From DSWT01 sp034433375 (GTDB lineage Bacteria > Chloroflexota > Anaerolineae > B4-G1 > SLSP01): a DNA stretch of 7,778 nt. Below the pieces are notes generated by a model. That model was given only the letters and a program-made list of their open reading frames with translations. It was not told the DNA's origin and searched no databases. The stretch spans positions 1-7,778 of the forward strand of contig DAOUAQ010000047.1 in assembly GCA_034433375.1 (NCBI GenBank), in the 5' to 3' direction. The position numbers were made by a program, and so were the translations under genes. Positions within the stretch are counted from its first letter, which is position 1. Each line of letters begins with the position of its first letter. Of the stretch, positions 1-5,323 are shown piece after piece.

Positions 1-538
1 GCGGCATCCCCATCACCATCAGCGGATCGACGATGGCGAGGTCGGCGGTGTTCTCGCGGTTGCCCAGGCTCATCTTGCGCTGCTCGGCGGTGTCCGTGAG
101 GACGATGGCCCACGTCACCTCGGAACCGGTGCCGCTGGTCGTGGGGATGGTGATCAGGCGCGCTTTGCGGCGCAGGTTCAAGTCCACCATCGGGTTGATG
201 TCCGCCGGTTCGAGATCAGGCCGTTCGTAGAGCACCCATATCGCCTTGGCCGCATCCATCACCGAGCCGCCGCCCACCGCGATAACCCAGTCCGGTTCGT
301 ACTCCATCGCCACCCGCGCGCCCGCGAGGGCCGTTTCGGTGCTGGGATCAGGTTCCACGGCGTCGAACACACGCCATGCGATGCCGGCCTTGTGCAGATG
401 CGCCGTGACCGTATCCACAAGGCCCACCTTCACCAACGTTGTATCAGTCACGAGCAGCGCCCGCGTTCCCTTGATCTCATCCAACGCATCCAGCGCCCCC
501 TCGCCAAACACAATCTGCGGAGAAACAAAATACCACAT
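1..538 (-). CDS. Iron-containing alcohol dehydrogenase, N-terminal part (runs off left edge)
   Basis: This is the N-terminal 179 residues of a group III (iron-dependent) alcohol dehydrogenase, a cytoplasmic NAD(P)-dependent enzyme interconverting alcohols and aldehydes or ketones. The start ATG at 538 is preceded by GGGAGGG (544-550) at 5-nt spacing. Residues 1-15 (MWYFVSPQIVFGEGA) are the usual opening of one branch of the family. GGGSVMDAAK at 89-98 is the nucleotide-phosphate loop, PTTSGTGSEVT at 132-142 is the family signature, and IVDP at 169-172 precedes the metal site. The iron ligands (Asp and three His) would lie further on, beyond the window, so activity cannot be judged. The family is usually about 380-400 residues, so roughly half is seen. 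The frame is open to the edge. It is the last visible gene of the minus-strand series, 98 bp after the SCP2 gene. The substrate cannot be assigned. Confidence 0.93.
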   Translation of the reverse strand, partial: MWYFVSPQIVFGEGALDALDEIKGTRALLVTDTTLVKVGLVDTVTAHLHKAGIAWRVFDAVEPDPSTETALAGARVAMEYEPDWVIAVGGGSVMDAAKAIWVLYERPDLEPADINPMVDLNLRRKARLITIPTTSGTGSEVTWAIVLTDTAEQRKMSLGNRENTADLAIVDPLMVMGMP

Positions 539-550
539 CGTCACCCTCCC

Positions 551-640
551 AAAATGGCAAATGGCAAATGGCAAATCAAAAGAATCCGTTGAATCCGTTG
601 ACAACTAGCTGATCGCTGACTGCTGATAGCTGACCGCTAA
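551..640. repeat. Stack of three short tandem-repeat families between ADH and SCP2 genes
   Basis: Three runs follow one another directly. AAATGGC occurs three times at 552-572, followed by a degenerate AAATCAA. The 9-mer GAATCCGTT occurs twice at 582-599. Five degenerate heptamers with a GCTGA core (TAGCTGA, TCGCTGA, CTGCTGA, TAGCTGA, CCGCTAA) fill 606-640 and touch the stop codon of the SCP2 gene. Apart from the ribosome binding site of the dehydrogenase, almost nothing else is in this gap. The units are imperfect and change family, so this is neither a simple microsatellite nor a CRISPR array. Function is unknown. Confidence 0.8.
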
Positions 641-1047
641 TCCCCGAAATCTGTCGGAATCAGTTTCGTGCAGGCGATGATCTCCTTGGCGGCTTTGGGA
701 TAGCGCATGATCATCTTCATATCGCCTTGAAGTTTGAGGCGGCGGGTCATCATCCCCTGAATGGGATCAAGCTTCCCTTCGATGACCTTGCGCCAGGAAT
801 TGAACGGCGCGCTGATAACATAACCGGCTTCTTTCTCATCCACGCTGCCGACCTGCATTGCATCGGGACTTTTGCCGTGATAGAGACCCAGGTACAGATA
901 GGCCGTCTCCGGGAAAGCGTCATCCGGTTCGACGATGAAGACGAAGTCCCCCTCCCAATTCTTGGCCGATTGCTCATACGAGGCGCTGCCATTGAGGTGC
1001 TCACTGAGCTGCTTGATCCATTCATCCGACGGAAATTTGATAGTCAT
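637..1047 (-). CDS. SCP2 sterol-binding-domain protein
   Basis: A 136-residue single-domain protein of the SCP2 (sterol carrier protein 2) fold, which has a hydrophobic tunnel that binds lipids or acyl chains. It resembles the bacterial and archaeal stand-alone version. The opening KFPSDEWIKQLSEHLN, the central NWEGDFVFIVEP (around 30-41), the YVISAPFNSWRKVIEGKLDP stretch (around 76-95) and the MTRRLKLQGDMKMIMRYPKAAKEI region (around 99-122) are typical. No signal peptide or membrane segment is seen, so it should be cytoplasmic. I chose ATG 1047 over an upstream in-frame TTG at 1062 because GAGGAGGA lies 5 nt before it. It sits between XdhC (100 bp upstream) and an iron alcohol dehydrogenase (98 bp downstream), all on one strand. 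Ligand and physiological role are unknown; a part in lipid or alcohol catabolism is a guess from the neighbours. Confidence 0.88.
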   Translation of the reverse strand: MTIKFPSDEWIKQLSEHLNGSASYEQSAKNWEGDFVFIVEPDDAFPETAYLYLGLYHGKSPDAMQVGSVDEKEAGYVISAPFNSWRKVIEGKLDPIQGMMTRRLKLQGDMKMIMRYPKAAKEIIACTKLIPTDFGD

Positions 1048-1052
1048 CGTTA

Positions 1053-1060
1053 TCCTCCTC
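1053..1060 (-). promoter_or_regulatory. Shine-Dalgarno site fixing the SCP2 protein start
   Basis: The minus strand reads GAGGAGGA here, 5 nt before ATG 1047. The longer reading frame from TTG 1062 would place this site inside the coding sequence, so the shorter start is preferred. Confidence 0.8.
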
Positions 1061-1072
1061 AAGAAAGTTAAT

Positions 1073-1136
1073 CACGAATCTACACGAATCCTCACGAATA
1101 ACAACCAAAATTAGTGTGCATTCGTGAAGATTCGTG
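1073..1136. repeat. 10-nt repeats with 17-nt inverted pair between XdhC and SCP2 genes
   Basis: Three 10-nt units beginning CACGAAT occupy 1073-1102. Part of them (1083-1099) pairs with 1120-1136 as a 17-nt inverted repeat with a single mismatch, which becomes a G-U pair in one RNA strand. The 20-nt spacer is A-rich. The hairpin begins 11 nt after the XdhC stop codon. It has no T-tract on the minus strand, so it is not a canonical intrinsic terminator. It could stabilise or attenuate the intercistronic RNA, or simply be a repeat element. The core ATCACGAAT also occurs inside the glycosyltransferase gene at 5935-5943. Confidence 0.75.
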
Positions 1137-1147
1137 GTGAAAACCTC

Positions 1148-2191
1148 TCAGCGTTGGCTCATCATGCCGCCGGCGCGACGGTGGCGGACGGCGACGATTT
1201 CGGCAAGAATGGAGAGCGCGATCAGCGCCGGCTCTTTGCCGCCGATGTCCAGTCCAACGGGGCCGTGGATGCGCGTCAACGTCTGCTCATCGAAACCCGC
1301 TTCGACGAGGCTCGCCCGGCGGTCGGCCTGGGTCTTGCGACTGCCCAAAAAGCCGATGTAGAAAGCATCGCTGCGCAGCGCCAGCCTGAGCGCGGGCACG
1401 TCGAACTTGGCATCGTGAAAGAGGACGACGACAGCGTGGCTCACGCCAAAATCCTGCGCCGTGAAGACGTCCTGCGGCCACCCGAAGCGCGTCTCCACGC
1501 CGGGGAAACGCTCTTCGCGCAAAAAGACACGCCGCGCGTCGCTCACGATGACCTCGAAATCCAGCACGTGGGCCAGCGCCGCCAGCGAGACTGCGATGTC
1601 GGTCGCTCCGAAGATGACGAGTGTGGGCGGCGGCGCAATCACTTCGATGAAGAACTCGCCCTGTGGATAGCTATGCTTCTGCGTGTATGGGCCGGGCCAG
1701 GCTGCGGCGATATCCATCAACAGCGTACCATCAAGATCGGCGTCGCCGAAAGTCCCGTAGGTCGCGCCATCGGCGGTGTGCAGCAGATGCGCCGGCGGCT
1801 TGCGCGCGTCAATCCGCGAGACGAAGGCCACCGGACGGCGCGCCTCGACTTCGGTTATCAACTGCTCGTGGAGCGGACTCCATCGCTCAACCAACAGTTC
1901 GATTGCGCCGCCGCACGACAGCCCCGCGCCCCACGCCTGCTCATCGCTGATGCCGAAATTGGGCCGCAGCAGGTCCGCCTTGCCGCTCAACACGGTCTCC
2001 ATCTCAGCGATCACGTCGCCATCAACGCAGCCGCTACTCACCGAGCCGGCCACGTCGCCCTCGGCAGTGATGACCATCCGCGTCCCCGGCCCGCGCAATG
2101 ACGAGCCCCGCGTCTCCACAATCGTCGCCAGCGCGAAGTCCGTCTTGCCGGCCTCCTGCCAGCGTTTCACATCCGTCATAATATCGCGCAT
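1148..2191 (-). CDS. XdhC/CoxI-type molybdenum-cofactor maturation factor
   Basis: A 347-residue protein of the XdhC/CoxI/CoxF family. These cytoplasmic factors bind molybdenum cofactor and help sulfurate and insert it into xanthine dehydrogenase-family molybdenum hydroxylases. The N-terminal XdhC_CoxI domain shows ATIVETRGSSLRGPGTRM (22-39), GSVSSGCVDGDV (49-60) and GLSCGGAIELLVE (90-102), with conserved Cys55 and Cys93. The C-terminal Rossmann domain starts at LVIFGATDIA (191-200) and ends with GFLGSRKT (280-287), IHGPVGLDIGGKEP (308-321) and IALSILAEIVAVR. The usual dinucleotide-type glycine pattern is altered (GATDIA rather than GAGxxA). ATG 2191 has AGAGGTGG 4 nt upstream; an internal Met5 has no better site. 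No hydroxylase structural gene (molybdopterin, FAD or Fe-S subunit) is visible, so the client enzyme is unknown. The upstream neighbour in the transcription direction is a resolvase-like gene, 97 bp away. Confidence 0.9.
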   Translation of the reverse strand: MRDIMTDVKRWQEAGKTDFALATIVETRGSSLRGPGTRMVITAEGDVAGSVSSGCVDGDVIAEMETVLSGKADLLRPNFGISDEQAWGAGLSCGGAIELLVERWSPLHEQLITEVEARRPVAFVSRIDARKPPAHLLHTADGATYGTFGDADLDGTLLMDIAAAWPGPYTQKHSYPQGEFFIEVIAPPPTLVIFGATDIAVSLAALAHVLDFEVIVSDARRVFLREERFPGVETRFGWPQDVFTAQDFGVSHAVVVLFHDAKFDVPALRLALRSDAFYIGFLGSRKTQADRRASLVEAGFDEQTLTRIHGPVGLDIGGKEPALIALSILAEIVAVRHRRAGGMMSQR

Positions 2192-2212
2192 AGTACCACC
2201 TCTGGAATGGTC

Positions 2213-2266
2213 AGCAGATTAAGCAGATTTAGCGGATTAAGGATTTACAAATCTGCTTAATCTGCT
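2213..2266. repeat. Perfect 18-bp inverted repeat made of 9-nt units, upstream of XdhC
   Basis: The 18 nt at 2213-2230 (two units, AGCAGATTA and AGCAGATTT) are exactly complementary to 2249-2266, with an 18-nt spacer that begins with a third degenerate unit, AGCGGATTA. A further degenerate unit follows at 2267-2276. On the minus strand this forms a strong hairpin about 10 nt before the XdhC Shine-Dalgarno (2196-2203) and 22 nt after the preceding stop codon. No T-tract follows, so a classic terminator is unlikely. A role in RNA stability, in translation of XdhC, or as a mobile repeat is possible. Confidence 0.85.
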
Positions 2267-2288
2267 ATATCTGCTGGCAAACTTTCAC

Positions 2289-2843
2289 TTAGGGTTTGGG
2301 GTTGCCCCACGTGTAGGAACGCACCGCGCCGTCGGCGAAGACGCGCACAACTTCGAAGCGCACGCGCCCGGCCTCGACGGCTTTGGCGATCCGGCGCTGG
2401 CCCTCCGTCAGCATAGACTTGCCCTGCTTGATGTCCAGGATGACGATATCCACGTCGCCGTCAGCGCCTTCGTCTTTGATAGCGCTATACCCGTCAAAAA
2501 CGACGTAGTCCACCGGATCGCCGAGAAAACGCGCGTCGGCGGGCCAGTAGGCGAACCCCGGCAGCAGCGGAGCCATCTGCTCCGCCATCTTGCCTTTGAG
2601 GACAGCGCGACTTTGCTCGGTGCTCTGCCGGCGCGCCGAAACGACCGTCTCCGCGTGCTGGCCCTCCAATTCCTGGATGCGCGCCTCGTAGTGCTGCGCC
2701 AGGCGCGCTTGCTCGGCCTCGGCTCTGGCGCGATACGTGGCCGCGATTTCGTCGCGCAGGTCGCCGCGTTCCCGCCCGCGCAGCAGCCAATACGCCGCCA
2801 CAACGCCAATAATCAAACCGATAAGCAAATACAAAATTTCCAT
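2289..2843 (-). CDS. Membrane-anchored endonuclease-like protein related to archaeal Holliday junction resolvase
   Basis: A 184-residue protein matching, by motif, the 'endonuclease related to archaeal Holliday junction resolvase' family (Endonuc_Holl type). Residues 2-21 form one transmembrane helix, with RGRERGD following as a positive inside flank. Residues 24-75 are an Ala/Glu/Arg-rich probable coiled coil. The nuclease-like domain starts at SRAVLKGKMAEQMAPLLPGF (78-97), then ARFLGDPVDYVVFDG (104-113 region) and VDIVILDIKQGKS (131-143), then GRVRFEVVRV (159-168). The putative PD-(D/E)xK acidic residue is Asp137 (DIK) where I expect Glu in most relatives. Nuclease activity is a family inference and has not been shown from the sequence. 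ATG 2843 is chosen over an upstream TTG at 2888 because AGGGGAG sits 7 nt before it, and the extra N-terminus would come from repeat DNA. A role in recombination is uncertain, given the membrane anchor. Confidence 0.82.
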   Translation of the reverse strand: MEILYLLIGLIIGVVAAYWLLRGRERGDLRDEIAATYRARAEAEQARLAQHYEARIQELEGQHAETVVSARRQSTEQSRAVLKGKMAEQMAPLLPGFAYWPADARFLGDPVDYVVFDGYSAIKDEGADGDVDIVILDIKQGKSMLTEGQRRIAKAVEAGRVRFEVVRVFADGAVRSYTWGNPKP

Positions 2844-2850
2844 ACCATGA

Positions 2851-2857
2851 CTCCCCT
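2851..2857 (-). promoter_or_regulatory. Shine-Dalgarno site fixing the resolvase-like protein start
   Basis: The minus strand reads AGGGGAG, 7 nt before ATG 2843. The longer frame from TTG 2888 begins inside the CTTGGCG-type repeat arm and has no such site. Confidence 0.7.
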
Positions 2858-2864
2858 GAGAAAA

Positions 2865-2991
2865 CCGCCAAGTCGCCAAGCGCACCAAGATATTCTATAA
2901 GCGGATGAATGAAATTTTATAAAAACCCACAGATTTACCAGAATAATTCACACACTCTTTTACTTTCTTGGCGAACTTGGCGTCTTGGCGG
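2865..2991. repeat. CTTGGCG-type repeat arms in inverted orientation
   Basis: The left arm at 2865-2889 reads as three degenerate CGCCAAG-type units. The right arm at 2967-2991 reads CTTGGCG three times with 1-2-nt linkers. Left and right arms are inverted copies of each other with about four mismatches over 25 nt, and enclose a 77-nt A+T-rich segment (2890-2966). The element fills most of the gap between the amidohydrolase stop (3026) and the resolvase-like start (2843). The A+T-rich interior may contain promoter elements for the minus strand, for example TATAAA-like strings, but I see no convincing -35/-10 pair. Confidence 0.7.
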
Positions 2992-3025
2992 TAAGCATTA
3001 CGCTCTTCAGCGAAGTCATATTTTT

Positions 3026-4408
3026 CTATGCCCAGAATAGTGGCTCGCGGCGCAAATATACGCCGGGGCTGCCCTCGCCGACAAATTCTCCATCGCGCAC
3101 CAGGAAGGCCCCGCGCCGCAGCGTAGACACAACGCGCCCTTGCGCGCGCAACCCTTCGTAGGGCGTGTAGCCCGCTGCCGAGTGCAGCCGTTCGGCAGTA
3201 AGCGTGTCCGTGGGGGTGGGATCGTACAACACGATGTCGGCGTCGGAGCCGGGGAGCAACGCGCCCTTGCGCGGCCATAGGTTGTAGACCTGGGCCGGAC
3301 CGGCGGATAGCAAGCGCGCGAGGTCGGTCCAATCAATATACCCTTCACCCACCCCATACGTTGCCATCAGCGGGAGCAGCGTCTCCAACCCGGGTAGCCC
3401 GCCGGGCGTCTTGGTGAAATCATCGAGAGCCGTTTTCTGCGCCAGCGTGTAATCGCAGTGATCGGTGACGATCATATCCACCGTCCCATCGGCGACGAGC
3501 GCCCAGAGTTTCTCACGCTCCGCCGGATCACGCAGCGGCGGCTGAAGGATGTAACGCCACGGTTCGCTGCCCTCGTAGAGGGTGTTGTCGAGCAGAAGAT
3601 ACTGTGGACACGTCTCGCAGAAGGCGACCTGTCCACGCGCGCGGGCGGCAGCCACCAGGGCCGTCGTCACTCCGATAGAGTTGTGAACGATGACGACAGG
3701 CGTGCGCGCGGCTTCGGCCAACAGCAGCACGCGGGCGGCGGCCTCCTGTTCGGCCAACGCCGGACGCGCCGCGCCGTGGAAGCGCCAACCGGTATCTCCC
3801 GCTTCGATGAGCGCCTGTGTCTGCGCCGTCACCAGCGCGTCGTTCTCGCAGTGGACGAGCGTCGTCAGCCCGTAACGGCCCGCCGCCTCAAGCAGGCGCA
3901 AGAGCGTCGCGTCGTCCACGTAGTAATTGGGGCGATAGGTGGTGTACAGCTTGAAGCTCTGGATGCCCAGGTCAACCAGATCGCCGAGCAGTTCCTCCTG
4001 GCCCGGCGGCACATCCGTCACCATCATGTGGAAAGCGTAATCAATGCAGGAAGGCGCGGCCTCCGCCAGACGCGCATCCAACGCTTCAGCGAAGCCCTGC
4101 CCCGGAAACTGTGTGGCGAAGTCCACCACCGTCGTCACGCCGCCGAAGGCTGCCGCGCGGCTCTCCACCTGCCAATTACTCGGCGAGGCGTAGATGCCCG
4201 TATTCAATTGGACGTGGACGTGCGCATCAATAACGCCCGGCAACACCAGCAGATTCGTCGCATTCACCACCTCGGTACCGCGCGGGGCGGGCAAATCATG
4301 GCCGATGGCCTGAATTTGCTCGCCGCGAATCAACACATCGGCGTCCAACAGCGTCTCTGGTGTCACCACCGTCCCTCCGCGAATCAGGATTGTCTGCAAA
4401 TTGCTCAT
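3026..4408 (-). CDS. Cyclic amidohydrolase (hydantoinase / dihydropyrimidinase / allantoinase type)
   Basis: A 460-residue amidohydrolase-superfamily enzyme that should hydrolyse a cyclic amide ring (hydantoin, dihydropyrimidine, dihydroorotate or allantoin) in the cytoplasm using two metal ions. The full metal set is present: PGVIDAHVH with His63 and His65; SFKLYTTY with the Lys153 expected to be carboxylated; LVHCEND with His186; VIVHNS with His242; and VTDHCDY with Asp316. FCETCPQYLLLD (263-274) and TPGGLPGLETLLPLM (334-348) are typical of class I members. The length matches the family. The ligand motif VHNS and the residues after Asp316 (HCDY, where CPF or APH is commoner) differ from textbook members, so the substrate is not predictable. 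The nearby XdhC would fit purine or hydantoin breakdown. I prefer ATG 4408 to GTG 4414: for ATG 4408 the GGTGAG string lies at 6-nt spacing. Confidence 0.9.
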   Translation of the reverse strand: MSNLQTILIRGGTVVTPETLLDADVLIRGEQIQAIGHDLPAPRGTEVVNATNLLVLPGVIDAHVHVQLNTGIYASPSNWQVESRAAAFGGVTTVVDFATQFPGQGFAEALDARLAEAAPSCIDYAFHMMVTDVPPGQEELLGDLVDLGIQSFKLYTTYRPNYYVDDATLLRLLEAAGRYGLTTLVHCENDALVTAQTQALIEAGDTGWRFHGAARPALAEQEAAARVLLLAEAARTPVVIVHNSIGVTTALVAAARARGQVAFCETCPQYLLLDNTLYEGSEPWRYILQPPLRDPAEREKLWALVADGTVDMIVTDHCDYTLAQKTALDDFTKTPGGLPGLETLLPLMATYGVGEGYIDWTDLARLLSAGPAQVYNLWPRKGALLPGSDADIVLYDPTPTDTLTAERLHSAAGYTPYEGLRAQGRVVSTLRRGAFLVRDGEFVGEGSPGVYLRREPLFWA

Positions 4409-4452
4409 TGTCACCTCACCGGTTACTCACTACTACAATCGTATCTACCCGT

Positions 4453-4480
4453 ATTGTATTCAATTTCATTGCCTTGTCAC
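4453..4480 (-). promoter_or_regulatory. Candidate sigma70-type promoter for the amidohydrolase
   Basis: On the minus strand, GTGACA (4480-4475; five of six matches to TTGACA) and TACAAT (4458-4453; five of six to TATAAT) are separated by 16 bp. The start point would be near 4446, about 38 nt before ATG 4408. The gap is less G+C-rich than the genes around it. This is a consensus match only. Confidence 0.45.
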
Positions 4481-4512
4481 CCATCATCCACCATCGGAGA
4501 GATATCCGCCGC

Positions 4513-5196
4513 CTATGGAACAGGTAGGCTTATGTAACCACCAACTCCGAACTCCAACCGGAGTTCCTTCGCCATCCCAGGCAAAAGTGTCTCCAGGTTT
4601 TCTCCAGGACATATAGTAACTTCAGGTTGAAAATCACGATGTCCAGCCAGATGTGTAATGCGATAAGTGTCGCGCAGACAACGGCTAAGCCGCTGCAAAC
4701 TGTCCATCTGCACCTCGAAGGGCGTTGTCTCTTCGAAGTTTCCCAAGAGCACAATGCCAACTGTCCCGGTATTATGCCCGCCGGTATGCGCCCCACGCAC
4801 TTGAAGATCGCGTCCTGCGTAAATCTTTCCCGCCGCATCGATCTCGAAGTGATAGGCAATATCCGCGTAACGTTGCGTGCTCAGGTGCTTTGCCTGAATC
4901 TCCAACGGACCATCGCTTAACGGCAAAGCCGAATGATGAACGACGATCGTGTTCAAGACCTCTGCCAACGGTTGCGGGTAGATATACCATCCACCGGGAT
5001 TATCCAACGCATCGTAAACACCCTCAACAGAACCCTCTACATCGGGCGATACAGCACCCCAAGCATCACGGGAGACAATATCCAGGTCCTCCCACGAACA
5101 CCTGCAGCGGCATCCTATCAGCGGAGCCAACATTCCGCTTATACTGCCGACCACAATAAGCTTCAAGAATATGCGGCGGTTCAAAATCGCGCTCAT
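4513..5196 (-). CDS. Tat-exported, probably lipid-anchored N-acetylmuramoyl-L-alanine amidase (amidase_2/PGRP fold)
   Basis: A 227-residue peptidoglycan amidase that should cleave between muramic acid and the stem peptide outside the cell. The N-terminus NRRIFLKLIVVGSISGMLAP is a twin-arginine signal (Arg7, Arg8, FLK), and LIGC at 26-29 is a lipobox predicting lipidation of Cys29. The amidase_2 domain covers about 36-210: opening IVSRDAWGA (40-48), NTIVVHHSA (82-90) with zinc ligand His87, RYADIAYHFEIDAAGKIYAGR (109-129) with Tyr115, TGTVGIVLLGNF (143-154), and HLAGHRDF...TICPG (182-198) with ligands His186 and Cys196. Thr194 stands at the position of the T7 lysozyme lysine, as in many PGRP amidases. 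ATG 5196 has AGGAG 8 nt upstream; an in-frame extension to 5235 would hide the signal. Third codon positions look more A/T-rich than in neighbours. Its role (turnover, defence or development) is unknown. Confidence 0.9.
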   Translation of the reverse strand: MSAILNRRIFLKLIVVGSISGMLAPLIGCRCRCSWEDLDIVSRDAWGAVSPDVEGSVEGVYDALDNPGGWYIYPQPLAEVLNTIVVHHSALPLSDGPLEIQAKHLSTQRYADIAYHFEIDAAGKIYAGRDLQVRGAHTGGHNTGTVGIVLLGNFEETTPFEVQMDSLQRLSRCLRDTYRITHLAGHRDFQPEVTICPGENLETLLPGMAKELRLEFGVGGYISLPVP

Positions 5197-5204
5197 CGAC
5201 GCTT

Positions 5205-5209
5205 CTCCT
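5205..5209 (-). promoter_or_regulatory. Shine-Dalgarno site fixing the amidase start
   Basis: The minus strand reads AGGAG, 8 nt before ATG 5196. This start puts the twin-arginine motif at residues 7-8, as expected for a Tat signal; the longer frame would bury it. Confidence 0.75.
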
Positions 5210-5242
5210 AACAAATTGCCCTTTTCTTGACACAACCACCAA

Positions 5243-5271
5243 ATTATATAGAACTTTGCTCATCTGGACAA
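5243..5271 (-). promoter_or_regulatory. Candidate sigma70-type promoter for the amidase
   Basis: On the minus strand, TTGTCC (5271-5266; four of six matches) and a perfect TATAAT (5248-5243) are separated by 17 bp. The start point would be near 5236, giving a leader of about 40 nt before ATG 5196 that includes the Shine-Dalgarno site. Confidence 0.6.
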
Positions 5272-5310
5272 TTGCCCGGCGTGTGCTGTCGCCCCCTCGC
5301 CGTCTCGCTG

Positions 5311-5323
5311 TATAATGGCGGTA
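5311..5323 (+). promoter_or_regulatory. Perfect -10 box giving a leaderless start for the glycosyltransferase
   Basis: TATAAT at 5311-5316 is followed by six bases and then the A of ATG at 5323, which is where transcription from this box would begin. No Shine-Dalgarno sequence precedes the ATG apart from GGCGGT, which would be inside the promoter. The -35 region (around 5288-5293, GTCGCC) is weak. Leaderless translation is the simplest reading, but it is inferred. Confidence 0.5.

Noticed and set aside
551..640. CRISPR array
   Set aside because: The units are 7-9 nt, adjacent and degenerate, with no spacers of regular length and no cas gene.
1124..2101. Long plus-strand open frame (325 codons) opposite XdhC
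   Set aside because: It mirrors the XdhC gene, has no recognisable domain, is rich in Arg/Ala/Asp/Gln as antisense frames of G+C-rich genes are, and has no ribosome binding site.
2213..2266. Intrinsic terminator
   Set aside because: The hairpin is strong but A/T-rich in the stem, and no T-tract follows on either strand where a terminator would need it. Kept only as a repeat.
3003..3025. Terminator after the amidohydrolase
   Set aside because: Only a 4-bp stem (CTTC/GAAG) is present, with the T-rich string on the wrong side for minus-strand transcription.
3458..4537. Long plus-strand open frame (359 codons) opposite the amidohydrolase
   Set aside because: It is antisense to a clear, motif-complete enzyme, its composition is Arg/His/Gln-rich, and no domain is recognisable.
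5227..5252. Plus-strand promoter with TTGACA at 5227-5232
   Set aside because: The -35 box is perfect, but the nearest -10-like strings begin only 11-14 bp further on, which is too close.
5227..5322. Upstream extension of the glycosyltransferase from TTG 5227
   Set aside because: The extra 32 residues read through the divergent promoter region, are not hydrophobic, and have no ribosome binding site.
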